Assembly (NCBI RefSeq): GCF_020595055.1 | Contig: NZ_JAJDOO010000018.1 | Span: forward strand, 1-64,000 | Source: Desulfosporosinus shakirovi | GTDB taxonomy: Bacteria > Bacillota > Desulfitobacteriia > Desulfitobacteriales > Desulfitobacteriaceae | Length of the DNA: 64,000 bases | Direction of reading: 5' to 3' | In this document: positions 56,529 through 64,000 of the stretch, one piece after another | Layout: each line of letters begins with the position of its first letter | Numbering within the stretch: position 1 is the first letter of the stretch | Notes under the pieces: generated by a model | Database searches by the model: none | The model's input: only the letters and a program-made list of their open reading frames with translations | What the model was told of the DNA's origin: nothing | Made by a program: the position numbers and the translations under genes

Positions 56529-57767
56529 ATGGCACTAATGAACGAGAATTATCTAAGGTTGCCTGGAAGTTATTTGTTTTCAGAAATTGCTCGCAGGGTG
56601 ACTCAATTTAAAAACGAAAACCCAGATGCAGATATCATTAGATTAGGGATTGGGGATGTAACCCGTCCACTTCCTCCTGCAGTCATAGAGGCAATGAAAA
56701 AGGCTGTCGACGAAATGGGGAAGGCTGAAACCTTCAGAGGGTATGGACCAGAGCAAGGGTATGACTTCTTGATCGAAAAAATTATAGAAAACGATTATAA
56801 AACCCGAGGAGTAGATTTCTCTCTTGATGAAGTCTATGTCAGTGACGGGGCGAAGAGCGATACCGCAAACTTTCAAGAGATTTTCGGTGCTGGCAATGTC
56901 ATGGCAGTCACTGACCCGGTGTATCCTGTTTACGTTGACAGTAACGTGATGGCAGGACGCACGGGAAATTTCAATGCTGAGAAAGGACAGTATGAAAGTA
57001 TTGTCTATCTGCCGTGCACCGAAGAAAATGGAATGAAACCCCCCTTCCCTACGACTCATGTAGATATGATTTACCTTTGCTTTCCAAACAATCCGACAGG
57101 GATGACCTTAAACAGAGCAGAGCTAAAACAGTGGGTTGACTACGCACGGGAGAATAAATCGATAATTCTTTACGACTCGGCTTATGAATCTTACATACGT
57201 GAAGAAGAAGTTCCACGCACCATCTATGAGATTGAGGGGGCTCGTGAAGTCGCAGTAGAGTTCCGAAGCTTTTCCAAGACAGCGGGCTTCACCGGAACAC
57301 GTTGCGCATATACTGTTGTACCAAAGGAAGTTATGGTCTACGATTCCGAGGGTAACCCTCATAGCTTAAACAAGTTATGGCTGAGAAGACAGACTACAAA
57401 GTTCAATGGTGTCTCTTATCCTGTGCAAGCCGCTGCAGCAGCGATATACACCCTGGAAGGAAAAAAGCAGGTTAAAGAAACCATTGATTACTACATGGAA
57501 AATGCTCGAATCATCCGAGAAGGTCTAACCAAGGCGGGCTACGAAGTATTTGGCGGGATCAATGCCCCCTACATCTGGATGAAAACCCCCAATAAAATGG
57601 GCTCATGGGAATTTTTCGACAAGCTTATGAAAGAAGCAAATGTAGTAGGAACGCCAGGAGCAGGCTTTGGCGCAAATGGCGAAGGATACTTCCGCCTGAC
57701 GGCCTTTGGGACCCGAGAGAATACGGAAAAAGCCATCGAGCGAATTAAGACGAAAATGAGTAGTTAA
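56529..57767 (+). CDS. dapL: LL-diaminopimelate aminotransferase (DapL)
   Basis: The 412-residue aminotransferase converts tetrahydrodipicolinate to LL-diaminopimelate in one step, feeding lysine and cell-wall synthesis. The N-terminus ([20 protein letters not shown]) and segments such as [15 protein letters not shown] and [19 protein letters not shown], with the PLP lysine, are characteristic of DapL. A Shine-Dalgarno (AAGGGAG) lies about 12 bases before ATG 56529. It is a single gene with its own terminator. Confidence 0.95.
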   Translation: MALMNENYLRLPGSYLFSEIARRVTQFKNENPDADIIRLGIGDVTRPLPPAVIEAMKKAVDEMGKAETFRGYGPEQGYDFLIEKIIENDYKTRGVDFSLDEVYVSDGAKSDTANFQEIFGAGNVMAVTDPVYPVYVDSNVMAGRTGNFNAEKGQYESIVYLPCTEENGMKPPFPTTHVDMIYLCFPNNPTGMTLNRAELKQWVDYARENKSIILYDSAYESYIREEEVPRTIYEIEGAREVAVEFRSFSKTAGFTGTRCAYTVVPKEVMVYDSEGNPHSLNKLWLRRQTTKFNGVSYPVQAAAAAIYTLEGKKQVKETIDYYMENARIIREGLTKAGYEVFGGINAPYIWMKTPNKMGSWEFFDKLMKEANVVGTPGAGFGANGEGYFRLTAFGTRENTEKAIERIKTKMSS

Positions 57768-57782
57768 ATCATAGAAACTGTT

Positions 57783-57821
57783 AAAAAACTGTCGTTAGGT
57801 TATACCTAACGACAGTTTTTT
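57783..57821 (+). terminator. dapL terminator
   Basis: ACTGTCGTTAGGT pairs perfectly with ACCTAACGACAGT around TAT and is flanked by A and T tracts. Confidence 0.95.
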
Positions 57822-57893
57822 ATGATCATAATTATTTTCCCACTTACCTTAGGTTCTTTTTACTCCACCCCCGTCGCCCCATATCTCCACCCC

Positions 57894-58081
57894 AGAGGGC
57901 GTGATGTTGCGGAGCGAACCCATTAGGCTGAGTCGCGTCAATCGCGCTTAGATTTCGCAGCGCCATGGATGGCAAGAAGCGACACACATGCAGAGTGCCC
58001 AGAGGTTTAGCCAACGCTCGCTTCGGAATCAAGCGCGATAGCGATGGCACCTTGGGTGAGCGGAGCAACATCACGCCCTCT
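57894..58081. repeat. GC-rich palindromic intergenic element (possible MITE)
   Basis: Perfect 17-base inverted ends (AGAGGGCGTGATGTTGC at 57894-57910, its complement at 58065-58081) enclose about 154 bases of GC-rich sequence. Weaker complementarity extends inwards (a CGCGCTT motif in both halves). It fills the gap between dapL and the ABC permease gene and touches the permease stop codon. It could be a non-autonomous mobile element or a large RNA hairpin. Confidence 0.55.
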
Positions 58082-58084
58082 CCA

Positions 58085-59230
58085 TTAATCTAAATTCTTC
58101 TTAAACTTCTTAGCTGCAATTCCCACCAAGATAATAGCAAACCCACATAAAATGAGTGTGTCCTGCCAAAGATACTCCATCCCTACCCCTTTTAGGAAGA
58201 TTCCCCGCACGATTTCCAGAAAATAAGTTAACGGAAATAATCCACCCAAAATCTTTAAGAAAATCGGCATAGTTTCCCGTGGAAAGATGAAACCAGACAG
58301 TAAGATAGAAGGCAAGATTAAGATGAACGTCATTTGCATTGCCTGAAGCTGAGTTCTGGCGATACTGGAAATCAATAGCCCAATAGCTAGAATAGTAAAC
58401 AAAAAGATGGTGGATAAGAGTACTAAAAGAGGAATGCTTCCCGCTGGCATAACTCCAAACCAAAAGATCCCAGTTGCAAGGATCAAGGTCAGAGAGACAA
58501 ACCCGATAAACACAAACGGAAGCAACTTGCCCAGAAGCAATTCAAGAGAACGAATAGGAGTCACGACCACTTGTTCCATGGTACCACGTTCCTTTTCTCT
58601 CACAATCGAAAATGAGGTTAACATGGCAATGACATTTTGCAAGATCAAACCAATTAAGGCTGGAATGTTAAAGACCATCGATTTCATATCCGGATTATAC
58701 CAGACTCTGGTCTCGATATTAAGCGGCATGTTCGTACCCGCAGTTGCACCCTTAGCGGCCAGACGTACCCCTTGAACCTCCAGAGATTTATTGAGACCTA
58801 GCATCTGAACCGCAGACATAGCCGCCCGAGCAATGGTGGGATCAGACCCGTCCACTAAAATCTGTACATCAGCCTGTCCGTTATCCCTTTGTAATTCTTT
58901 GCCAAAATCAGGTGGGATTATGACCGCCACCCGTGCCTTACCGCTATCCAGATAACCTTCGATCTGCAGATACCCTTGGACAAAAGCATCGGGGTCTAAA
59001 TATTGAGTGTTACGAATTGAGGTAATAAACTCTCTGCTATCTGCAGTCTGAGATTGATCCCAAACCACGGTAGACAGATGGTCGACATCCGTATTGACGG
59101 CATAACCAAAGAGGAGGAGCATTCCTATTGGCATGGCAATAGCCATGATCAAGCTGGCACGGTCTCGTCGAATATGGAGGAATTCCTTTCTTAGTACTGC
59201 TAAAAACCTCACCCAAGAAAATCTTCCCAC
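58085..59230 (-). CDS. ABC-2 type exporter permease
   Basis: The 381-residue permease has one N-terminal helix (LIMAIAMPIGMLLLFGYAV near residue 27), a large extracytoplasmic domain (about 45-175), and five C-terminal helices near 180-370, as in the YhiH/YbhR-type drug or heavy-metal exporters. A conserved FSIVREKERGTMEQVVVTPI segment follows the second helix. Its start overlaps the ATPase gene stop by one base. With the HlyD-like and TetR genes it forms an exporter operon of unknown substrate. Confidence 0.9.
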   Translation of the reverse strand: MGRFSWVRFLAVLRKEFLHIRRDRASLIMAIAMPIGMLLLFGYAVNTDVDHLSTVVWDQSQTADSREFITSIRNTQYLDPDAFVQGYLQIEGYLDSGKARVAVIIPPDFGKELQRDNGQADVQILVDGSDPTIARAAMSAVQMLGLNKSLEVQGVRLAAKGATAGTNMPLNIETRVWYNPDMKSMVFNIPALIGLILQNVIAMLTSFSIVREKERGTMEQVVVTPIRSLELLLGKLLPFVFIGFVSLTLILATGIFWFGVMPAGSIPLLVLLSTIFLFTILAIGLLISSIARTQLQAMQMTFILILPSILLSGFIFPRETMPIFLKILGGLFPLTYFLEIVRGIFLKGVGMEYLWQDTLILCGFAIILVGIAAKKFKKNLD

Positions 59231-60003
59231 TAGCCTCGCCCTCCTTTCTTAAGGGCGAGATTACGAGGATCATCCGCGGCTTCGTTTTCAACATAATAGA
59301 TGAAGAGATCATCCAAATTTTCTTTAGCCTCTTTCTCTTTCATTTCATCAGGGGAACCAAAGGCGATTAAGTATCCATAAAAGACAAACCCCAAGTAATC
59401 ACAAGTTGCTGCTTCATCCATATAGTGAGTGCTGACCAGAATCGTCATTCCCTCTTTCGCTAACTGATGAATCAAATCCAAGAAAATTCGCCTTGAAACC
59501 GGGTCTACCCCAGCGGTCGGTTCATCAAGAATGAGCAGCTGGGGACTATGCAATAAAGCACAAGCCAAGGCCACTCTTTGTTTCCAACCACCCGAGAGAG
59601 AAGAGACTAATTGGCTGGTTCTCTCAACTAAACCAATCCGTTCAATGACCCGAGTTTTCTGTTCCTGAGCCATTTTTCCGTGCAAGCTGTAAACCCCTGC
59701 ATAGAAATCAAGATTTTCTCTCACGGTCAGATCGTCGTAAAGACTAAACTTTTGGGACATATAGCCAATACGCTGTTTGATTTCCTCTGGTTGAGTCAAA
59801 ACGTCATAGCCCAGCACCGTAGCTCGACCCTCTGTTGGCACTAAAACTCCGCATAGCATCCGAATAAGCGTTGTCTTTCCAGCGCCGTTGGGCCCGACGA
59901 AACCCATTATTGCTCCGGCAGGAAGTTGGAAGCTCACCCCTTGAACCGCTGTATACGTTCCAAACCGTTTGACTAGACCCTGGCAATCAATCGCTAAATT
60001 CAT
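59230..60003 (-). CDS. ABC exporter ATP-binding protein
   Basis: The 257-residue ATPase has Walker A (GPNGAGKTTLIRML), a Q-loop region (YMSQKFSLYDDLTV), the signature LSGGWKQRVALA, and Walker B LLILDEPTAGVDPVSRR with the H-loop STHYMDEAA. It powers the permease encoded next. It lies 14 bases after the HlyD-like gene. Confidence 0.95.
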   Translation of the reverse strand: MNLAIDCQGLVKRFGTYTAVQGVSFQLPAGAIMGFVGPNGAGKTTLIRMLCGVLVPTEGRATVLGYDVLTQPEEIKQRIGYMSQKFSLYDDLTVRENLDFYAGVYSLHGKMAQEQKTRVIERIGLVERTSQLVSSLSGGWKQRVALACALLHSPQLLILDEPTAGVDPVSRRIFLDLIHQLAKEGMTILVSTHYMDEAATCDYLGFVFYGYLIAFGSPDEMKEKEAKENLDDLFIYYVENEAADDPRNLALKKGGRG

Positions 60004-60017
60004 TCTGTCTCACTCCT

Positions 60018-61034
60018 CTACTCCAGGGTTACATCTGCGGGCATGCCTGCTTTCAATAGTTCTTTACCTTCTGAAATGGTTATTTTAACCGCATATACTG
60101 TCGTCGCCCGTTCTTCCTTCGTTTGCACATTTTTTGGAGTGAATTCTGCTTGATTACTGATATATTGGATTTGCCCTTTGAATGCCTTATCAGGGTAGGC
60201 ATCCGCTAAAATTGAAACCGTCCCGCCCATTTGTATCTGACCGAGCTTGGCTCCCGGGATGTATATTTTGATCCACAAATCATTGGGATCCAGAATCGTT
60301 ACCAAAGTTGTCCCAGGATTGACTACTTGACCTATCTCAGCATTCTGATAGAGAACCTGACCACCGGCTAGACTCTTAATAGTCAGTTTGTTTAAACCCA
60401 ATTCTGCCGTTTTAACTGACTGAGCCGCAATATCAACGGCCGCTCTCTGCGCCTGAATGGTGGGCTGTGTATAACCAGCGAGAGCTTGGTCGAGACTGGC
60501 CTGCGTGGCATCGACACTTGCTTGGGCGCTCTGATACTGGGCCTTCAAAGTATCGAGTTTATTTTGCTGTGCATCCACAACCTGTTTACTAATGGCACCA
60601 CTCTCATAGAGTTTTTGATTAGCCGCCAGATTATCTTCCTCAAATTTAAGACTTGGTTCCAAGGCAGCTAGATTGGCCTTCGTCTGGCTCACCAGGTGCT
60701 CCAGCCTGCGGATTTCCTCCGCTCGCGCTCCTCCCAAAAGATCGTTGAGTTTAGCCTGCGCCTGGGCCTGTTGGCTCTTCGCAATATCCAAAGTAATTTT
60801 TGCCTGACTGTCGTCTAGTTTAGCAATGATATCTCCAGATTTAATATCCTGTCCTTCACCCACTAATAATTCTACGATCTTTCCGCCAACCTCTGGCTGC
60901 ACAGGAATTTCAGTTCCTTCAATCGTACCGGAATACATATTTAACTCTGCAGAACGGTTTAAATACCGATCTCCTAAGACAGAAAGGGTAATAAATACTA
61001 GAACAATGACTATAACTACCGCCTTTTTCCTCAT
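60018..61034 (-). CDS. HlyD-family membrane fusion protein
   Basis: The 338-residue protein has an N-terminal membrane anchor (VVIVIVLVFITLSVLGDRYL), split biotinyl-lipoyl motifs (GTEIPVQPEVGGKIVELLVG near the front, LTIKSLAGGQVLYQNAEIGQ later) and a coiled-coil hairpin of about 110 residues between them. It spans or extends from the membrane as the adaptor of the exporter. It lies 65 bases downstream of the TetR-like gene. Confidence 0.9.
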   Translation of the reverse strand: MRKKAVVIVIVLVFITLSVLGDRYLNRSAELNMYSGTIEGTEIPVQPEVGGKIVELLVGEGQDIKSGDIIAKLDDSQAKITLDIAKSQQAQAQAKLNDLLGGARAEEIRRLEHLVSQTKANLAALEPSLKFEEDNLAANQKLYESGAISKQVVDAQQNKLDTLKAQYQSAQASVDATQASLDQALAGYTQPTIQAQRAAVDIAAQSVKTAELGLNKLTIKSLAGGQVLYQNAEIGQVVNPGTTLVTILDPNDLWIKIYIPGAKLGQIQMGGTVSILADAYPDKAFKGQIQYISNQAEFTPKNVQTKEERATTVYAVKITISEGKELLKAGMPADVTLE

Positions 61035-61098
61035 GTTTTCTCCTCCCGCTCCTTGAACTTAGACTATCGATGTTCTTCGTTCATCCCAAGATCTGCTT

Positions 61099-61746
61099 TT
61101 AATCGTTCGTTTTCTTAACCAGCACTCCATTTAAAAAAATCTCTAGTATTTGATCAGCTGCCTCTTCGACGGTTTTTTCTGGGGAAAATCCAGGGAAGAC
61201 GTGATTAAATATCCCGTAAAACAAAACCATCCCCATATAGCTTCGCATCATGGCTGGAAACGGAATTGGTTTAAAAATCCCCTCTTGAACACCTTTATCA
61301 AACCAAGGTTTAACGATGCTAATGCCATGCCCTAAAATCCCATTTGATAGGGCTTCTCTAACTTCATTATGATACTGCGCTTCAGCAAACATAAAGCGAA
61401 TAAGACCATCATTTTCTTTGATGAGCTCCAAGCGATCCTTTAGAAAACAACGGAAAAACTCTACGGGATCTTTGTGCTCCTTATCAAGCGAGATAATCCC
61501 ATCCAGGATCTTCGGTTTCAAAACAGCAATCAGTAACTCCTTCTTGGTGGCGAAATGACGAAAAATTGTCCCTTCAGCAACGCCTGCTGCTCGTGCAATT
61601 TCAGCCGTTGTAGAGCCATTATAACCTTTCTCTGTAAAAATATTTAGCGCTGCTTCAAGGATATCTTGGTGCCGCTCTTCTGCTGTTTTCTTTCTGCGAA
61701 TTTCTGGGTGTTCAGTTTCCTGATTTGATTTCATAAAGGCCTCCAA
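61099..61746 (-). CDS. TetR/AcrR-family transcriptional regulator
   Basis: The 215-residue repressor has the N-terminal helix-turn-helix (TTAEIARAAGVAEGTIFRHF near residues 43-62) and an all-helical ligand domain. An ATG two codons on (MKSNQETEHPE) is an alternative start. It is first in the operon with the exporter genes, so it probably senses the exported compound and represses the operon. Confidence 0.88.
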   Translation of the reverse strand: MEAFMKSNQETEHPEIRRKKTAEERHQDILEAALNIFTEKGYNGSTTAEIARAAGVAEGTIFRHFATKKELLIAVLKPKILDGIISLDKEHKDPVEFFRCFLKDRLELIKENDGLIRFMFAEAQYHNEVREALSNGILGHGISIVKPWFDKGVQEGIFKPIPFPAMMRSYMGMVLFYGIFNHVFPGFSPEKTVEEAADQILEIFLNGVLVKKTND

Positions 61747-61763
61747 AATCCCGATATTAATAA

Positions 61764-61777
61764 TGAGTGATTACTCA
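61764..61777. promoter_or_regulatory. Probable TetR operator
   Basis: TGAGTGATTACTCA, a five-base inverted pair (TGAGT, ACTCA) with a four-base centre, lies 17 bases before the regulator start, overlapping the likely promoter. Such sites are usual for autoregulating TetR proteins. Confidence 0.55.
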
Positions 61778-61983
61778 CTCTTAATATTATCATAGAATAT
61801 ACTCTTGTCAACAAAAAATGCAATTAGGTTGAGCTTTGAATAGTATGTATAGTATGTCTGGAATTGTAAAACCATAACAATAAAAATTTATTAAGGGAAT
61901 TCCTCCTTTAAGAATAAATCCCTTATTTGCCACACTGACTGTAAAAGCTCATTACCGTTAACAACTGCCAAAGGGGGCTCTAT

Positions 61984-62850
61984 ATGAGTTATATATTTTG
62001 GAGTAATACAATCTGGTACATTTTATTACTCTTTACTAGCATCATCGCTATAGTTCTATCACTATACAAAACACGTAATCTAAAATTAACTATTGTATTT
62101 CTCTTTTCCGTAATAGGTTTTACCTTCGTATTAGAGGCAATTCTTGCAATTGGCCTTAAAGCATATGTCTATCACCCAAAAGTTGTTTCAGACAATTTTT
62201 TAGATTCAGTTTTTGGTAATTATTTTTCTCAAATTTCAATTTCATCGACTTCTGTATTAATAGCTATTTTTGATCTTTCCTACAGATGGTTTTTTCTTTT
62301 TTCACTAATATACTTTTTAATTGAAGAATTATTTATAAAGCTAGGAATTTATGAACATTTTTGGTACAAGTCAATGTATACAACATTTGGTCTTATACCT
62401 CTCTTTTGGCTCGTAAAAAAATGGTATAGGAAAACTTTGGACTCCTCAAGCAAATTCGTTAATTATGTATCACTTTTCTTAAGTGTTTTTGCAATCTATA
62501 GCTTTACTATAATTTTGAGTCAAAGATTGTTAGGTATTCAAATCTTTAAAGGTAACTTTTTTTCAGAGATATCCAAAGATCATACGACGACAGGTTTAGT
62601 TTATCAATTTTTCGTTATTAACATATTGATAATTATATATAAAGCGAGGTTACACTGGTTCAAAAAGGAAATGTTATTTCTGTGTTTATTCATTATTCAA
62701 TATCTATTATATTATTCAGGTATTCTATACATCAGTAATGGGTGGTTTTTTGTAGTCACCATGTCGGACCTTGTTGGATGCTATTGTTGGATTGCAGCAT
62801 TTCATTACCTATACCAAGAAGATCATGAGAAAGGTATATCCATCAAGTGA
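61984..62850 (+). CDS. Multi-pass membrane protein, unknown function
   Basis: The 288-residue protein is strongly hydrophobic, with about seven or eight predicted helices, beginning with FWSNTIWYILLLFTSIIAIV and including YRWFFLFSLIYFLIEELFI and FLCLFIIQYLLYYSGILYI. It has no recognisable catalytic motif. It is AT-rich compared with its neighbours, and its layout resembles small Firmicute membrane proteins of the CBO0543-like type, but this is weak. A GGGGG stretch precedes the start. It is an isolated gene. Confidence 0.55.
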   Translation: MSYIFWSNTIWYILLLFTSIIAIVLSLYKTRNLKLTIVFLFSVIGFTFVLEAILAIGLKAYVYHPKVVSDNFLDSVFGNYFSQISISSTSVLIAIFDLSYRWFFLFSLIYFLIEELFIKLGIYEHFWYKSMYTTFGLIPLFWLVKKWYRKTLDSSSKFVNYVSLFLSVFAIYSFTIILSQRLLGIQIFKGNFFSEISKDHTTTGLVYQFFVINILIIIYKARLHWFKKEMLFLCLFIIQYLLYYSGILYISNGWFFVVTMSDLVGCYCWIAAFHYLYQEDHEKGISIK

Positions 62851-63187
62851 CATCCCTGATTATATTTTTGCAACTTGACTCTTGTTGATAACTTTACGCC
62901 CCTATACTCCCGTAAAGTTTCGCCGTATAATGTAATTTGAACGCATAAAATACTGCCTCTCTTAATCCTAAAAGCATTCCCACAAAAATATATCACGTTT
63001 GTGTTGAAACAAATCGTGACATACATTTAACTTAGGTAATCTTTCTTTACTTAACACAAAACTTTAGTATTTTTTCGAAAATTACTTTACTTATTAAATC
63101 CAACCAATGTCAAATAAGCCACCAAAAGATCGATTACCGACCGCGATAAAAAGCAGATCCATTTAAGTGAGGAGGATATGATATCCT
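62851..63187. other. Intergenic stretch without recognised features
   Basis: No gene or RNA element is evident between the membrane protein and the IMP dehydrogenase remnant. A GAGGAGG at about 63168-63175 precedes the ATG at 63188. Confidence 0.4.
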
Positions 63188-64000
63188 ATGGCCCATTTTT
63201 ACCGTGAACCGTCCAGAACTTTTAGTGAGTATCTATTGGTACCTAATCTAACAAGAAAAACATCTATTCCAGCTAATGTTTCATTAAAATCACCGATTGT
63301 AAGGTATACTAAGGGAGAAAAATGCCCTTTTGAAATAACTATTCCGGTTGCCTCGGCCATAATGCAGTCGGTCTCGGATTCAAACATGGCCATAGCTCTG
63401 GCAAGGAGCGGCGGAATCTCGTTTATCTACGCATCGCAGCCAATCGAGCAACAAGCCGAAATGGTGATAAAGGTCAAGAATTATAAGGCCGGGTTTGTGG
63501 TTAGTGATTCAAACCTGAAGCCTGACCAAACCCTTAAGGATGTATTGGATTTGAAGGCTAGAACTGGACATTCTACAATATCCGTCACTGAGGATGGTTC
63601 TTCTACCGGCAAGCTGCTTGGGATTGTGACAAGTAGAGATTATCGACTGAGTAGAAGTCCGTTGGATAGAAAAATCCAAGAATTCATGACTCCTTTTGCT
63701 TCTCTTATTTATGGTAAGGAAGGTCTTAGTCTTAGCGAAGCAAATAATATGATATGGGATCATAAACTTAACTGTCTTCCGATAATAAATGCAAACCAAA
63801 ACATTGTATATTTAGTATTTCGAAAAGACTACGACGATCATAAGGAAAATCCTGACGAACTTCTGGATCAAAATAAAAGGCTTCGTGTAAGTTGCTAGAA
63901 TCACATTTGTGTCGTCCACCAGTATCATTGAGAGCGGGGCTCATGACGTAATTCTGAAGGAAAGTCAATCCTTGCTCAAGTGATATCCAGCTTGCAAGAA
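63188..64000 (+). pseudogene. IMP dehydrogenase, broken after the CBS domains (runs to the window edge)
   Basis: The first 228 or so residues are a clear GuaB of the 500-residue type: [40 protein letters not shown], then two CBS domains ([17 protein letters not shown] and [20 protein letters not shown]). The frame ends at 63898, right after [10 protein letters not shown], where intact enzymes continue into the catalytic barrel. Another frame shows weak continuing similarity (SIIESGAHDVI, compare VEAGADVL), so a frameshift and decay are likely. The catalytic cysteine loop is not present in the window. guaA and hpt lie 35 kb away. Confidence 0.75.

Noticed and set aside
57844-58074. 76-residue minus-strand reading frame
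   Set aside because: It lies wholly inside the palindromic GC-rich element and has no ribosome binding site or family match.

Overview
The window looks like chromosome of an anaerobic, endospore-forming Firmicute of the Desulfosporosinus/Desulfitobacterium type (Peptococcaceae). The grounds are a Spo0E-like phosphatase gene, a CotJC/Mn-catalase-like gene, a CIRCE-controlled groESL operon, a selenocysteine formate dehydrogenase with NuoE/NuoF-like partners, and anaerobic cobalamin lower-ligand genes. The organism is inferred from gene content only; no rRNA or tRNA gene was seen.

Left part (1-5.5 kb): decayed and small genes. These are a possible membrane-protein tail, a DtxR/MntR-type repressor broken by an amber codon and a frameshift, a 233-residue protein of unknown function, nudC, a YhaM-like OB/HD nuclease, a DUF421 remnant overlapping a broken HTH gene, a small twin-cysteine protein and a CotJC-like protein.

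Purine and cobamide block (5.5-23 kb, all minus strand): a complete purEBCFMNHD operon runs from a good promoter through a guanine riboswitch with terminator and ends at tandem hairpins. Directly upstream lies an operon read as anaerobic 5,6-dimethylbenzimidazole synthesis (bzaA-bzaB-bzaC-bzaD-bzaE), headed by a cobalamin riboswitch and terminator. Both pathways use aminoimidazole ribotide (AIR). A scar made of broken purE and purF copies sits between bzaB and bzaC. No cobT is present, and BzaC carries a DUF2284 metal-binding domain.

Middle (23-38 kb): a DEDDh exonuclease, a heavily deleted P-type ATPase, a Spo0E-like gene, guaA and hpt, a lipoprotein-like secreted protein, groES-groEL, a NYN-domain protein, then molybdenum cofactor genes (moaA, moaC, a MOSC protein and mogA behind a Moco-riboswitch-like leader, plus fdhD and mobA) and a glutaredoxin-like gene. 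A complete TPP riboswitch at 38.2 kb has no gene behind it.

Formate and one-carbon block (38.5-44.1 kb): 5-formyl-THF cyclo-ligase, NuoE-like and NuoF-like subunits, and a formate dehydrogenase catalytic subunit that reads as one 892-residue selenoprotein through an in-frame UGA with a SECIS-like hairpin. The adjacent molybdenum cofactor genes and fdhD fit this enzyme.

Right part (44-64 kb): a cluster of at least nine DnaA-box-like sites downstream of tsaD, the tsaE-tsaB-rimI-tsaD operon, an amidohydrolase, tex, a DUF2225 gene behind a c-di-GMP-I riboswitch, a chemoreceptor gene behind a divergent GEMM-like leader, two class I aminotransferases (one is dapL), an ABC-2 exporter operon with HlyD-type and TetR-type genes, a multi-pass membrane protein, and an IMP dehydrogenase gene broken after its CBS domains.
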